Below, one piece after another: positions 33,508 to 43,640 of a DNA stretch of 64,000 bases (the stretch's first letter is position 1; each line of letters begins with the position of its first letter). A model generated the notes under the pieces. The model worked only from the letters and a program-made list of their open reading frames with translations, was not told where the DNA came from and ran no database searches. The DNA is taken from contig NZ_JABASR010000012.1 in assembly GCF_016107525.1 (NCBI RefSeq), positions 1 through 64,000 on the forward strand, read 5' to 3'. Made by a program: the position numbers and the translations under genes. The stretch comes from Psychrobacter aquimaris. GTDB taxonomy: Bacteria; Pseudomonadota; Gammaproteobacteria; Pseudomonadales; Moraxellaceae.

Positions 33508-35598
33508 ATGCATAAAAAGTCTAAAATTTGGGCTGCTTTAAAGACTTGTTTTATTATCGTTTTAGCCTCGGCTGCTTGGTTACCGCTATCTAAGGCAACC
33601 GCCCAGACTTACTATTTGGGTGTGCTGGCACCTCAAGGCGAGACAGCCGCGCAAAATCGCTGGCAGCCGTGGCTTGATCAGCTTAATGATCAGTTATCAA
33701 ATGACACCGTGATATTGGTACCCTTGGCGCTGGAGAATTGGCAACAGCAAATAGAAGCACAGCAGTTTGCGCTAGTGCTTGGCCCGCAAGTACAGTTTAT
33801 AAAAATGAATACCATCAGGTGGCGCTGGCTGGCTACCTTACAAACAGATACGGCTCAATTAAATAGCAATGCGCAAAACGCTCGTGATAAAAGATTTAGT
33901 AATCAAGGATTTGATGCTGAGGGTTTTAATGGGCAAAAATCGCAAAATCAGCTTTCGACGACAGTCACCCTAGCCAATGAATTTAATAAACTAAATGAAC
34001 ATACGCCATTAAAACAGCCCAGTGCGATGGAAGAGGTCGCCAGTGCTTTATGGGTTGCTGCCGACAGTGATATTTATCATTTGCAGGATCTAGAGCAACG
34101 TCATATTGCTGCTGTCGACACTGACGCGTTTGGCGGTTATTTATTGGGCGCACATTTATTACAGCAAAATGGCATCACGCCAAATCATTACCAAACACAG
34201 TTTGTCAGTTATCCGATAGAGCGTACTTTGCATGCCTTGGCTAGTGGCAAAGTAGATGCCGCTATTACGCCGCTTTGTCTGATGGAGGAGATGGCAAGGC
34301 GCGGTCAAATAAATGACAAGCAGTACCGTCTGATTCATCCAGTGGCTACCGTATCGAACTGCCATTCTTCAACAAAAATATACCCAAATTGGACATTGGC
34401 AGCGACCGAGCAAGCGCCAGATGCTTTGGTGCGCCAGATCAATCAAAATTTATTTGGCAAGAGTCAAGCAGAGCAGCGTTGGCTGCCAGCAGAATCGAGT
34501 AGTGATGCTGAGCGCATCCTTTATGAGATGAATCGCCATCCCGCCCAAAAGCAGTTGAGTGCGCATATGATCGACTGGATAAAGGCGCATCGATTATGGA
34601 TGGCTGTGATTATTTTGGTTATCCTGATATCGACAGTAAATTATGCTTGGATGAGCTGGCTGGCATGGCGGCGGCAAAAAAAGATAGTGCGGCAAAATAG
34701 ACTAATCCGTGATTATGATCAGCAGTTACACCAATCAGAGCGCTTTGCGGTCATCGGTGAGATGAGCGGTGCTATCGCTCATGAAGTCAATCAACCGCTA
34801 GCAACCATTCAAAATTATGCGCAAGGGTTATTGATACGTAGTCAACAAGCGCAGTCATCCAAAAAGACGGTCGAGGCAGCGTCACCTGATAATGCAGCGA
34901 CAGAGAATGCTCTGCAGCAGATTGTATATGAAACAGAACGCGTCGCTGCTGTGGTGACTAATATCCGCCGCTGGGCTGGACGGTCGCAAGCAAATGAAAC
35001 TCGTGTCGATATCGCAGCCACCTATCAACAGTGTATCCTATTATTGGGTGAGCAAGCAGCAGGTATCAATTTTTGGCTGGCAAGTGATTATCAGCATTTA
35101 ACCTTGCCAAATTTACTATTAGATCAGTTACTGATAAATAGCATAACCAATGCTGCGCAGCAAGGAGCGACCCATATCATGCTACGCTGTCAGGCAGAGG
35201 AGTATAATAATAAGCAATGGTTGGTATTGCATCTAAGCGATGATGCTGGCGGCTTTGACCAAGCCCAGCTGAATGGGTGGCACCTACCAGAGAGCCTACC
35301 CAGTCAATATGCTATTCGGTCTACAAAAGCAGATGGCCTAGGATTAGGGCTGATGATATGTCAGCGTTTATGCAAGTCACAGGGCGGTATGGTGCAGCTA
35401 AACAATATTGATGCCGAACATGAAGTTGAGAAAGTTTATCAAGTAGCGAGTAATGAGCCGCGACGCTTTAAACGTACCTTAAATGGTAAAATCCAGCTGC
35501 TACAAACCAATGCTAACTATCAGCTGTCAAACACGGTGGGCGCACAAATATCTTTCTATCTGCCATTATCTTTAGCGAATAATAACGACAAACTTTAA
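33508..35598 (+). CDS. ttrS: TtrS-like sensor histidine kinase with PhnD-type periplasmic domain
   Basis: 696 residues. A signal peptide (cleavage near KATA, residue 33) is followed by a PhnD/TtrS-type solute-binding domain to about 350. One membrane helix (361-385) and a kinase with His425 (IAHEVNQPLATIQNY), an N-box (LINSITNAAQQ) and G-boxes (DAGGFD, GLGLGLMICQRL) complete it. TtrS of the tetrathionate respiration system has this architecture, and the divergent tsdA-like operon supports a sulfur oxyanion ligand. A Ser/Gln/Asn-rich insert (about 115-170) interrupts the sensor domain. It is followed directly by the response regulator. Confidence 0.82.
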   Translation: MHKKSKIWAALKTCFIIVLASAAWLPLSKATAQTYYLGVLAPQGETAAQNRWQPWLDQLNDQLSNDTVILVPLALENWQQQIEAQQFALVLGPQVQFIKMNTIRWRWLATLQTDTAQLNSNAQNARDKRFSNQGFDAEGFNGQKSQNQLSTTVTLANEFNKLNEHTPLKQPSAMEEVASALWVAADSDIYHLQDLEQRHIAAVDTDAFGGYLLGAHLLQQNGITPNHYQTQFVSYPIERTLHALASGKVDAAITPLCLMEEMARRGQINDKQYRLIHPVATVSNCHSSTKIYPNWTLAATEQAPDALVRQINQNLFGKSQAEQRWLPAESSSDAERILYEMNRHPAQKQLSAHMIDWIKAHRLWMAVIILVILISTVNYAWMSWLAWRRQKKIVRQNRLIRDYDQQLHQSERFAVIGEMSGAIAHEVNQPLATIQNYAQGLLIRSQQAQSSKKTVEAASPDNAATENALQQIVYETERVAAVVTNIRRWAGRSQANETRVDIAATYQQCILLLGEQAAGINFWLASDYQHLTLPNLLLDQLLINSITNAAQQGATHIMLRCQAEEYNNKQWLVLHLSDDAGGFDQAQLNGWHLPESLPSQYAIRSTKADGLGLGLMICQRLCKSQGGMVQLNNIDAEHEVEKVYQVASNEPRRFKRTLNGKIQLLQTNANYQLSNTVGAQISFYLPLSLANNNDKL

Positions 35599-35634
35599 TG
35601 AATATCAATAATGTATTTAGCCATAAGGTCACAT

Positions 35635-36312
35635 ATGACGTCTAATCAACATTCAAATGAGCCTACGTGCTGGCAAGATAAAAACAGTCATCTGTCTGAC
35701 GATTCATCAGGCATTACGCCAGAATCGCTTATCATTCATATCATTGATGACGAAGAAAGTGTGCGCATGTCCTGTGATTTTTTGATTAGCAGCTTAGGGC
35801 TGTCAACCCAAGTGTGGGCAAGTGCGCTGACTTTTTTACAACAAGTCAGTATCTATCGCCCAGCAGTGATAGTTAGTGATTTGATGATGCCAGAGATGAG
35901 TGGTCAAGCGCTACAAGTGCATCTCAGTAAACATGATAGTCCCATAGCGCTAATAGCATTAACCGGAAATGGCGAGATTGCTGATGCTGTCAATATGCTC
36001 AAACAAGGTGCGGCTGATTATCTGGAAAAACCGATTAATAGCCGCCGTCTACAAGAAGCACTTGTGCGTGCGCAAGAGCTCTCTCTAAAACGCGCCAAAC
36101 TTTATGATATTAAAAAGCTCTATGCACAGCTGACTGATAAAGAAAAGCAGGTTGCCAATGAATTGTTAGAAGGTAATCTGAATAAAAATATCGCTGACCA
36201 TTTAGACGTTTCCGTCCGTACGGTAGAGGTGCATCGTTCACAAGTGATGAAAAAAATGCAGTCACAACATGTCAGTGAGTTGATTCAAAAGCTGGTTATG
36301 CTTGATGCTTAA
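35635..36312 (+). CDS. ttrR: TtrR-like FixJ-family response regulator
   Basis: 225 residues from the ATG at 35635, which has AAGG 6 nt upstream. The receiver domain has acidic DDEE, the phosphoacceptor Asp in VIVSDLMMPEMSG, the switch Thr in ALTGNG and Lys in LEKPI. The C-terminal LuxR/FixJ helix-turn-helix reads LTDKEKQVANELLEGNLNKN and VSVRTVEVHRS. Its gene follows the kinase by 36 nt, so the two form one operon. It probably binds the inverted repeat at 33444-33476 and activates the cytochrome operon; this is inferred from position. Confidence 0.85.
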   Translation: MTSNQHSNEPTCWQDKNSHLSDDSSGITPESLIIHIIDDEESVRMSCDFLISSLGLSTQVWASALTFLQQVSIYRPAVIVSDLMMPEMSGQALQVHLSKHDSPIALIALTGNGEIADAVNMLKQGAADYLEKPINSRRLQEALVRAQELSLKRAKLYDIKKLYAQLTDKEKQVANELLEGNLNKNIADHLDVSVRTVEVHRSQVMKKMQSQHVSELIQKLVMLDA

Positions 36313-36349
36313 AAATTAAAACAGTCGTATCAAATAAAGTAGTCATAAA

Positions 36350-36385
36350 AAAACGCCTGCTATTAAACAGACGTTCTATTTTTTC
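36350..36385. terminator. weak terminator between converging genes
   Basis: AACG-C-CTG / CAG-A-CGTT stem with one internal mismatch, flanked by A-run and T-run, between the regulator (ends 36312) and the ABC ATPase (ends 36413). Confidence 0.5.
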
Positions 36386-36412
36386 AAGAGTTGAAGAATT
36401 TTGCTAAGTTAT

Positions 36413-37207
36413 TTAACTCAATATCAAGCTATCATCTTCGACTTTTTCGCCGCGAGTTTGCTCAAACATATCAAGTAAGTCATGTACAGTCATGCCCTGA
36501 CGTTTATCGCCAGCCACATCTAACACCACTTGTCCTTGATGTAACATCACCGTTCTGGTGCCATGTGCCAATGCCTGCTGCATTGAGTGTGTGACCATCA
36601 TGGTAGTGAGCTGGTTGTCCGTCACAATCTTATCGGTCAGTTCTAAAACAAAGGCAGCAGTTTTAGGGTCAAGGGCAGCAGTGTGCTCATCAAGCAATAG
36701 AATTTTAGAAGGTTGTAGTGAAGCCATCAGCAGACTCACTGCCTGACGCTGACCGCCAGATAACAGACCCATACGGTCGGTCAGACGATTTTCTAGACCC
36801 AGTTTTAATACTGATAATTTTTCGCGAAATAAATCACGGTTATTTTGGTTTAATGCAAAGCTCAAACCACGTTTGCCGCCGCGCTTATAAGCCAGCGCCA
36901 TGTTTTCTTCAATGGTTAATGCCTCACAAGTCCCCGCCATCGGATCTTGGAAGACACGAGCCACCCAATGGGCGCGTTGGTGCGCGGTCTTTTTGGTGAC
37001 ATCAATGCCATTTAATAAGATTGAACCACTATCGACGCGCGTGGTACCACTGACCGCATTTAAAAAGGTTGATTTACCCGCGCCATTGGTACCGATGACG
37101 GTGACAAATTCACCATCAGCGATATTGAGGTTGATACCGCGTAGGGCAGGGTTTTCAATGGGCGTTCCAGGATTAAAGGTCAACCGCAAATCTGTAGCTT
37201 GCATCAT
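36413..37207 (-). CDS. ABC transporter ATP-binding protein
   Basis: 264 residues. Walker A GTNGAGKST, Q-loop FQDPM, signature LSGGQRQAVSL and Walker B ILLLDEHTAALD (His in place of the common Pro after DE). It powers uptake for the TrpX-type transporter encoded upstream (permease 37239, binding proteins 38569 and 39715). The start at 37207 has AAGGA upstream and the gap to the permease is 31 nt. The substrate class is unknown; relatives handle aromatic amino acids or similar small molecules. Confidence 0.9.
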   Translation of the reverse strand: MMQATDLRLTFNPGTPIENPALRGINLNIADGEFVTVIGTNGAGKSTFLNAVSGTTRVDSGSILLNGIDVTKKTAHQRAHWVARVFQDPMAGTCEALTIEENMALAYKRGGKRGLSFALNQNNRDLFREKLSVLKLGLENRLTDRMGLLSGGQRQAVSLLMASLQPSKILLLDEHTAALDPKTAAFVLELTDKIVTDNQLTTMMVTHSMQQALAHGTRTVMLHQGQVVLDVAGDKRQGMTVHDLLDMFEQTRGEKVEDDSLILS

Positions 37208-37238
37208 AATAATTATTCCTTATGGTTGCACATTGACA

Positions 37239-38138
37239 TTAAGCCCGAACTTTACGACTTAAAAATTTATTTTTAGCTTTTGGCAATACCAAGGCAAATA
37301 CGACGAGTAGCGCTGTAATCAAGTTTAAATCTTGCGGGCCAAAGCCGATACTACGTAGCGTATCGCTCGATAGCGCTACCTGAATAAATAGCTTGTACAG
37401 CACCGCACCGACAACCACAGCAAAGGTAATCAGCCAAATACGCTTGGCAGGAATGATGGTTTCACCGATGATGACCGCTGCCAGACCAATGACAATGGTG
37501 CCGATACCGATCGAGATATCTGCGCCACCTTGGGTCTGCACAAACAATGCACCTGCTAAAGCAATCAAACCGTTAGAAATCGCCATACCAATGATGGTCA
37601 TCCATGAGGTATTGATGCCTTGCGCCTGTGCCATTCTGAGGTTAGAGCCCGTCGCCCGCATCGAAAGACCCGTTTCGGTACTATAAAACCAGTTTAAAAA
37701 TAACATGGCCAGTAGCACGACGAGACCAATAATCAGGCAGCGCATCCAATAGCCGTTGCCATCAGTGACCAAGGTGCTAAAGACCGTGGTTTCACCCAAT
37801 AATGGCAAGTTCGGCGCACCCATAATCCGCAAGTTGATAGAATATAGTGCGACCATCACCAAGATACTGGCAAGCAATTGCAGGATGCCAAGTTTGACGT
37901 GTAGCCATGCCGTGACAATACCAGCGACTGAACCTGCCAACATACCAAAAGCACAGGCAAGCCATGGGTTGATACCAGCGATGATAGAAATACCAGCGAC
38001 AGCGCCACCTAGTGGAAAACTACCGTCAGCGGTCAAGTCGGGGAAGTCGAGGGTGCGAAATGAGATCAGCACACCAAGTGCTACTAGGCCATAAATCAGA
38101 CCGCTTTCAAGTGCACCAAAAAAAGCAATTAAAGACAT
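37239..38138 (-). CDS. ABC transporter permease (TrpY / branched-chain type)
   Basis: 299 residues with about 8-9 membrane helices (FGALESGLIYGLVALGVLISF at the N-terminus) and RTLDFPDLTADGSFPLGGA, typical of permeases that pair with ABC_sub_bind binding proteins. It provides the single membrane component for two binding proteins and one ATPase. The ribosome site is weak. A 430-nt gap with a hairpin separates it from the binding-protein genes. Confidence 0.88.
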   Translation of the reverse strand: MSLIAFFGALESGLIYGLVALGVLISFRTLDFPDLTADGSFPLGGAVAGISIIAGINPWLACAFGMLAGSVAGIVTAWLHVKLGILQLLASILVMVALYSINLRIMGAPNLPLLGETTVFSTLVTDGNGYWMRCLIIGLVVLLAMLFLNWFYSTETGLSMRATGSNLRMAQAQGINTSWMTIIGMAISNGLIALAGALFVQTQGGADISIGIGTIVIGLAAVIIGETIIPAKRIWLITFAVVVGAVLYKLFIQVALSSDTLRSIGFGPQDLNLITALLVVFALVLPKAKNKFLSRKVRA

Positions 38139-38568
38139 AAGAGATCAATAAGTCATAACCAAGCGTTTAGCAACTAACGTTTTAGTATTAATTCATAGAA
38201 TAAATGCGCGATATAGACCAGCGCTGTCTCATCTATACGTTAATTTTAGCTAAACGACTAAGCGGTGAATTTAACAGATTAAACAATCTGCGGTTAGGGT
38301 AAACCAAAACATGTCACGATCAACAGCTATCATAAGCTACCTTGGTTCAAAGCTTTGATTAAAAATAGGGCAAATTTAGAAACGATGCAAATAGTTTATA
38401 TTTAATCAATGTTGTTTAAATAAGAAGCCCAGCCTACTGATTCATAGCTGGGTTTCTGATGTTAAACATTTAGTCTCATCGCATAAAGGTAGATGACAGC
38501 TGACACCAAATTCATCAAACTCGGCATTTACCTTACGATAGCTGTAATGAGCTAACTGTAAAAGTGCG
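38139..38568. other. intercistronic region with hairpin between binding-protein and permease genes
   Basis: 430 nt without a gene. A stem AGAAGCCCAGC / GCTGGGTTTCT (38423-38457, one G-U pair) lies about 110 nt after the second binding-protein stop. On the minus strand it is followed by TTATTT, so it may be an attenuating terminator that lowers permease and ATPase levels relative to the binding proteins. Confidence 0.5.
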
Positions 38569-39609
38569 TTATTCTACCACTTCTTTTGCTTTATCGATAA
38601 CCGCTTGTGACAAAGTAATGCCTTCTTCTTTGGCATGCTTTGGACTAACGTATAGATCCAACATTTGCGGAGTATAGACAGGAATAGCCCCTGCTTTTTC
38701 ACCATTTAAAATACGTACAACGATTTTGCCTGTTTCGCGACCGAGCTCGTAGTAATTCACGCCCAATGCGGCAACTGCACCACGCTCAACTGAGCTGGTG
38801 TCAGACGCAATCAGTGGGATTTTACTCTCTTTAGCGACTTGATATAGTGATTCGTAAGCCGATACGACGTTATTATCGGTTGAGGTATAGATCATATCAA
38901 CCTTACCTTCGAGACTACGTGCTGCCATCGCAATATCAGTACTACGCTGGGCAGGCGCTTCGAGTACATTGATACCTAGTGGTGTCAGTTTCTCTTTCAG
39001 GTTTTTTAAGATAATCGTTGAGTTGACTTCGCCTGGGCTATAAACATAGCCGACATTTTTTAGACTAGGAATGATTTGACGCATCAATTCAATTTGTGGC
39101 TCATAAGGGAGTGCATCAGAGCCGCCAGTGACATTGGTGCCAGAGCCATCTAGTTTTGTCACTAGTTTAGCGGCAACTGGGTCAGTAACTGCTGAAAATA
39201 CTAAAGGAATACTGCTAGTGGCAGCAGCTACAGACTGCGCTGATGGAGTACCAATCGCAACGATAACGTCTGAATTGTCTGCGACGAATTGCTTAGCAAT
39301 CTGACCCGCAGTGGCCGTGTTCCCCTGTGCGCTTTGGAAATTAACCGTTAAGTTTTCACCATCTTTAAAACCAGCTTCATTAAGCTCGTCGATAACGCCC
39401 TTACGGACGTCATCAAGCGCTGGATGTTCGACGATAGCTGTAATGGCAACGGTCTTCATCGCTGTGGCTGCATCGCCAGTAGCAGCTGCATCAGTGGTGC
39501 TGGTATCTTGTGCTGATTGATTGCAGCCCGTCAAGATAGCAGTACAAACGCCACCTAATAATAGTGCTTTGCTAAAGTTAAAATGACCAAAACGATTCTG
39601 ATACAACAT
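38569..39609 (-). CDS. ABC transporter substrate-binding lipoprotein (TrpX family), copy 2
   Basis: 346 residues with lipobox LTGC near residue 28. Family stretches: ITAIVEHPALDDVRKGVIDEL, INFQSAQGN-like VNFQSAQGNTATAGQIAKQF, and TPSAQSVAAAT, typical of the ABC_sub_bind (PF04392) proteins. The frame opens with GTG at 39618, but AGGAG is 8 nt before the ATG at 39609. It is about half identical by eye to the neighbouring copy (39715-40782), so it is a tandem duplicate. The bound substrate is unknown; TrpX-type proteins bind tryptophan or similar. Confidence 0.88.
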   Translation of the reverse strand: MLYQNRFGHFNFSKALLLGGVCTAILTGCNQSAQDTSTTDAAATGDAATAMKTVAITAIVEHPALDDVRKGVIDELNEAGFKDGENLTVNFQSAQGNTATAGQIAKQFVADNSDVIVAIGTPSAQSVAAATSSIPLVFSAVTDPVAAKLVTKLDGSGTNVTGGSDALPYEPQIELMRQIIPSLKNVGYVYSPGEVNSTIILKNLKEKLTPLGINVLEAPAQRSTDIAMAARSLEGKVDMIYTSTDNNVVSAYESLYQVAKESKIPLIASDTSSVERGAVAALGVNYYELGRETGKIVVRILNGEKAGAIPVYTPQMLDLYVSPKHAKEEGITLSQAVIDKAKEVVE

Positions 39610-39714
39610 GGGTCTCACTCCTGAAAATAATAATGTGTCCGTACATTATTTAATAGATGGATAAAGGGTAAAGCAGCTATCTATATAGAGAGCTAAAATA
39701 TCATGAGCTAAAGA

Positions 39715-40782
39715 TTATTTGCTGGCGTTTTGCGCTTTTTGATCGACATTAATAGCATTTTTTAGCAGCTCATCAGTCAGGCTTACGCCTTGTTCAGCCG
39801 CATGTTTTGGGCTTGCATATAAGGTTAAGGTATTCATCACTTCAGGCTTAATCGTATTGACTGCTTCACCATTGAGCACACGATACACCATTTTGCCTGT
39901 GGTACGACCAAAGTCATAATCATTGACACCAAGTGCAGCCGTGGCACCGCGTCTTACGCTAAATTCGTCTGAGGCAATGACGGGGATATCAAGCTCATTG
40001 GCAGCACCTGCCATCGCTTCAAAGGCGGATACAACGTTGTTGTCTAGTGAGGTATAAATCACATCAACGCGACCAGCAAGGCTACGAGTCGCCATGGCCA
40101 CATCTGTCGGGCGATTGGCGGTTACGTCTAATATTTTAAGTCCACGTGCAGGCGCGGCTTTTTTAAGTTGATTGAGTACCACCACCGAATTGACCTCACC
40201 TGGGCTATAAACATAACCAATGGTTTTTGCATTGGGCACAATTTTTTGAATATTGTCCAATTGCGGCTCGATAGGTAGCTCACTAGACAGTCCTGTCACA
40301 TTAGATTGGATAGGCACATTGTTTTCGTTAATGAGCTTGGCCGCTACAGGGTCTGAGATAGCCGTATAAATAACCGGAACCGTCTTAGTTGACGCAACGA
40401 TAGACTGAGCTGATGGCGTTGAGATTGCCACGATGGCATCTGGGTTGTCTCCTGCAAACTGCTTAGCAATCTGACCTGCTGTCGCTGTATTGCCTTGAGC
40501 ACTTTGAAAATTAATGGTTAGATTTTGGCCTTCAACATAGCCATTATCTGCCAACTCATCAATAATGCCGCGGCGCATCGCATCTAGCGAAGGATGTTCG
40601 ACAATTTGCGTGATGGCTAATGTCTTAGCAGGCTTATCAGAATCTGCAGCAGTACTTGTATCTGTCGTTGCGGCAGTGTCGTTCGTGTTTGAGCAGCCAA
40701 TTAATCCAAGCGCGGCGCTCATAGCAGCACCGAATAGGCTGAAGCGTAAAGTAGTAGCAAAGGTCATTTTATTGGGGCTCAT
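39715..40782 (-). CDS. ABC transporter substrate-binding lipoprotein (TrpX family), copy 1
   Basis: 355 residues, with a signal peptide and lipobox LIGC, then an Asn/Thr/Ala linker. The core repeats the same stretches as the downstream copy (ITQIVEHPSLDAMRRGIIDEL, NFQSAQGNTATAGQIAKQF, GYVYSPGEVNSVVVLNQL). It is the first gene of the transporter operon. Divergence between the copies in the binding cleft would allow two ligands to share one permease. A Shine-Dalgarno site is hard to see. Confidence 0.88.
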   Translation of the reverse strand: MSPNKMTFATTLRFSLFGAAMSAALGLIGCSNTNDTAATTDTSTAADSDKPAKTLAITQIVEHPSLDAMRRGIIDELADNGYVEGQNLTINFQSAQGNTATAGQIAKQFAGDNPDAIVAISTPSAQSIVASTKTVPVIYTAISDPVAAKLINENNVPIQSNVTGLSSELPIEPQLDNIQKIVPNAKTIGYVYSPGEVNSVVVLNQLKKAAPARGLKILDVTANRPTDVAMATRSLAGRVDVIYTSLDNNVVSAFEAMAGAANELDIPVIASDEFSVRRGATAALGVNDYDFGRTTGKMVYRVLNGEAVNTIKPEVMNTLTLYASPKHAAEQGVSLTDELLKNAINVDQKAQNASK

Positions 40783-41028
40783 AGGTTAGAGAGTGCAGGT
40801 TACCCGAGTCAATGTTATGTGCATACTGAGATAACGGGCTAACATCAAAGTAATCAATCCATTGATCATTACGTTCATATTATGACAGTAATGTAACTTA
40901 TGGCAATAAGAAATTAAAACGTGTTTGTCATTGTCTCTATTAAGGAGGAAATAAGTCGATTTTTGTCGATATTATTGTTTTTGTGATGACTGGTTTTTAT
41001 TATTTACTGTCTATGGATTTTGGATAAT

Positions 41029-41057
41029 AAAAAAGATGCCATAGGGGCATCTTTTTT
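41029..41057 (-). terminator. metG terminator
   Basis: AAAAAAGATGCC / GGCATCTTTTTT perfect 12-bp stem with a short loop, about 110 nt after the metG stop and just beyond the inverted-repeat element at 41076. Confidence 0.85.
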
Positions 41058-41075
41058 ATTTAATAAGCGCTGCTA

Positions 41076-41134
41076 GGGCGTGTTCTCATTTTTATCACCA
41101 TTTAGGTGCTTTCGTTCAGATTGAGGGCATGCCT
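41076..41134. mobile_element. 59-bp MITE-like element, short copy
   Basis: Ends GGGCGTGTTCTCA and (reverse) AGGCATGCCCTCA, flanked by TA on both sides. Its left and right parts match the two ends of the 169-bp element at 60082-60250 in reverse orientation, with the interior deleted to ATTTTTATCACCATTTAG. It sits between the metG stop and its terminator. Confidence 0.65.
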
Positions 41135-41167
41135 TAGTTCAGATAACCTATTTTAAGTAAATCTATC

Positions 41168-43258
41168 TTAGGCTAGCACATCACCAATAACGCAGTTGTC
41201 AGGTAAAGTAACCACCGTCAGCTGGGTTTTTGGATTGCCAGTTGATAGCACCATACCTTCTGAGACACCAAATTTCATCTTGCGCGGGGCAAGATTGGTG
41301 ACGCAAATCACTTTTTTATCAAGCAATTGCTCCGGCTCATAAAACTTACGGATACCGCTGAACACATTGCGCGGCTTATCTTCGCCAACATCCAAGGTAA
41401 ATTGTAAAAGCTTATCTGCGCCTTCGACATGGTTGCAGGCCAAAACGTGTGCCACTTTCATCTCGACTTTGGCAAAATCTTCAATATCAATATAGTCAGT
41501 TTGCTCGGCATCTGTCGCTGCTGGCGATGCATTTTTGGCCGCTGACTTACTGTCTTTGGTCGTGGTAGGCGCATCGGCTTGCGTCAATGACGCTTTAGAG
41601 TCTTCTACCATCGCTTCAATATCTTTTTCTTCAATACGCTGCATTAAAGGTTTGAATTTATTAATTTTATGACCAAGTAGAAATTGATTGCGGCTAGCAA
41701 AGCTTAGATCGTCAATGTTCAAGAATTCTTTGGCATTGGCTGTCAGCTCGGGTAGCACTGGTGCAAGATAAACCATCAATTGACGGAAAATATTAATAGC
41801 GACTGAGCAGACATCTTGAACTTCTTGTTCAGTACCTTCTTGTTTCGCGAGTGACCACGGTTTTTTGGCATCGATATATTCGTTGGCTTTGTCGGCACAT
41901 TGCATGATGAGACGCATGGCACGCGAGAACTCACGATTTTCGTAAGCGGCAGCAATTTCATCGCCCGTTTTGGTAATGTCTTCCAGTAGCTCTGACTCTA
42001 CGCAAACCTCTGACAGCATGCCGTCGTATTTCTTCACTAAGAACCCAGCGCTGCGACTGGCGATATTGACGACTTTACCAACCAAGTCAGAGTTGACCTT
42101 TTGCATGAAGTCATTTAGGTCAAAATTAATATCTTCGACTTTGTCAGACAATTTGCTGGCGAAGTAATAGCGAAGATATTCAGGGTGCAAGTGCTCTGCG
42201 TAAGTTTTGGCATTAATGAAAGTGCCGCGTGACTTACTCATTTTTTCGCCATTGACCATCAAGAAGCCGTGGGCAAAAACACCGGTTGGCGTGCGTAACT
42301 CACTACCAGCTAGCATCGCAGGCCAAAACAACGCATGGAAGTAAACGATGTCTTTACCAATGAAGTGATAGACCTCGGTTTTGTGCTCGTTTTCTTGTGC
42401 CCAATAACGGTCAAAATCAAGCGCTTCGTCTGTATCCGCACGCTTATCGCAAAGGTTTTTAAAGCTTGCCATGTAACCGACCGGCGCATCAAGCCAAACA
42501 TAAAAATATTTGTCTGGCTCGTCGCTTGGGGTATCTGGAATTTGAAAGCCGAAATAGGGCGCATCACGCGAAATGTCCCAGCTGGCTAGTCCAGAGTCGA
42601 ACCATTCTTGTAGCTTGTTGGCGACCGAGGTTTGTAGACGGTTGTCACTACGTGTCCAATCCTGTAAAAACTGCTCAAACTCTGGCAGATCAAAGAAATA
42701 GTGTTTGGAGGTTTTTAGTATTGGTGTTGCGCCTGAAATAGTTGAGCGCGGATTTTTTAATTCTACGGCATTATAAGTTGTGCTACAAACCTCACAGTTA
42801 TCGCCATATTGATCTTGCGCACCGCATTCCGGGCATTCTCCTTTGACAAAGCGATCCGCTAAAAACAATTGCTTTTCAGGATCAAATAGCTGCTCAACGT
42901 CTTTCGTGCTGATATGGCCAGCATCATTAAGACGACGATAGATCAGCTCAGAAAACTGTTTATTTTCCTCTGAATGCGTAGTGTGATAATTATCATAATT
43001 AATCAAGAACTTCGAAAAATCCGCTTCGTGTGAGGCTTTTACCGCTGCAATTTGCTCCTCTGGCGTCACGCCATTGGCTTCTGCTTTGAGCATAATGCCA
43101 GTGCCATGAGCATCGTCCGCGCACACATAAGTGACTTTATGGCTTTGTGCTTTCATCGCACGTACCCAAATGTCAGTTTGAATATGCTCTAAAAGATGCC
43201 CCAAATGGATGTCTCCATTGGCGTAGGGCAGCGCACTGGTTACTAGAATCTCACGCAC
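41168..43258 (-). CDS. metG: methionyl-tRNA synthetase
   Basis: 696 residues. Class I synthetase with the HIGH-type motif ([10 protein letters not shown], near residue 17), a zinc knob with [17 protein letters not shown], the KMSKS loop ([12 protein letters not shown]), the anticodon-binding domain and a C-terminal EMAP-like tRNA-binding domain ([12 protein letters not shown]). Between these last two there is an Ala/Thr/Ser-rich linker (about 560-590). Translation starts at a GTG codon (43256-43258) with AGGTGA a few bases upstream. It is a stand-alone core gene, expressed on the minus strand and ended by the hairpin at 41029. Confidence 0.97.
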   Translation of the reverse strand: MREILVTSALPYANGDIHLGHLLEHIQTDIWVRAMKAQSHKVTYVCADDAHGTGIMLKAEANGVTPEEQIAAVKASHEADFSKFLINYDNYHTTHSEENKQFSELIYRRLNDAGHISTKDVEQLFDPEKQLFLADRFVKGECPECGAQDQYGDNCEVCSTTYNAVELKNPRSTISGATPILKTSKHYFFDLPEFEQFLQDWTRSDNRLQTSVANKLQEWFDSGLASWDISRDAPYFGFQIPDTPSDEPDKYFYVWLDAPVGYMASFKNLCDKRADTDEALDFDRYWAQENEHKTEVYHFIGKDIVYFHALFWPAMLAGSELRTPTGVFAHGFLMVNGEKMSKSRGTFINAKTYAEHLHPEYLRYYFASKLSDKVEDINFDLNDFMQKVNSDLVGKVVNIASRSAGFLVKKYDGMLSEVCVESELLEDITKTGDEIAAAYENREFSRAMRLIMQCADKANEYIDAKKPWSLAKQEGTEQEVQDVCSVAINIFRQLMVYLAPVLPELTANAKEFLNIDDLSFASRNQFLLGHKINKFKPLMQRIEEKDIEAMVEDSKASLTQADAPTTTKDSKSAAKNASPAATDAEQTDYIDIEDFAKVEMKVAHVLACNHVEGADKLLQFTLDVGEDKPRNVFSGIRKFYEPEQLLDKKVICVTNLAPRKMKFGVSEGMVLSTGNPKTQLTVVTLPDNCVIGDVLA

Positions 43259-43640
43259 AAAATCACCTATATTTTTATATAAACGGGTTAGTTATCAAAT
43301 GTCCTAAGCGGTTTATGCTTATTGGACACGATATTATCAAGACCAAAAATTTCCAAAAATAAGAAAAATTCAAAAAGTGTGCCTATGATACCGTAATTCA
43401 GATAATTTTGTGATATTCCTTAGTAATTAATACAGTAACTAATAAAGCGCTTAACTCTATACGGTATATAGAGTATCACTCAATTCTGAGAGATAAATAG
43501 TCAGTTGTATTTAGAAGTGATAATGAGAAAGAGTCCATAAAAAACCCACTAAGCAAGTTGCCGAGTGGGTTTTTATTTACGTATTATCCGCTTAGGTATT
43601 CATAGTCGATACTGATAAATGATTCAAATTCTAATGCCTC
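43259..43640. other. metG promoter region and terminator of the GntP-type gene
   Basis: About 380 nt without a gene. The GntP-type gene ends with a strong terminator (AAAAACCCACT / AGTGGGTTTTT, 43540-43574). The rest should hold the metG promoter. Confidence 0.6.
43540..43574. terminator. terminator after the GntP-type permease gene
   Basis: AAAAACCCACT / AGTGGGTTTTT stem with a 13-nt loop and runs of A and T on each side. Confidence 0.8.

Noticed and set aside
33508..34560. Phosphonate ABC transporter binding protein
   Set aside because: The PhnD-like domain is followed by a membrane helix and a complete histidine kinase, so it is a sensor.
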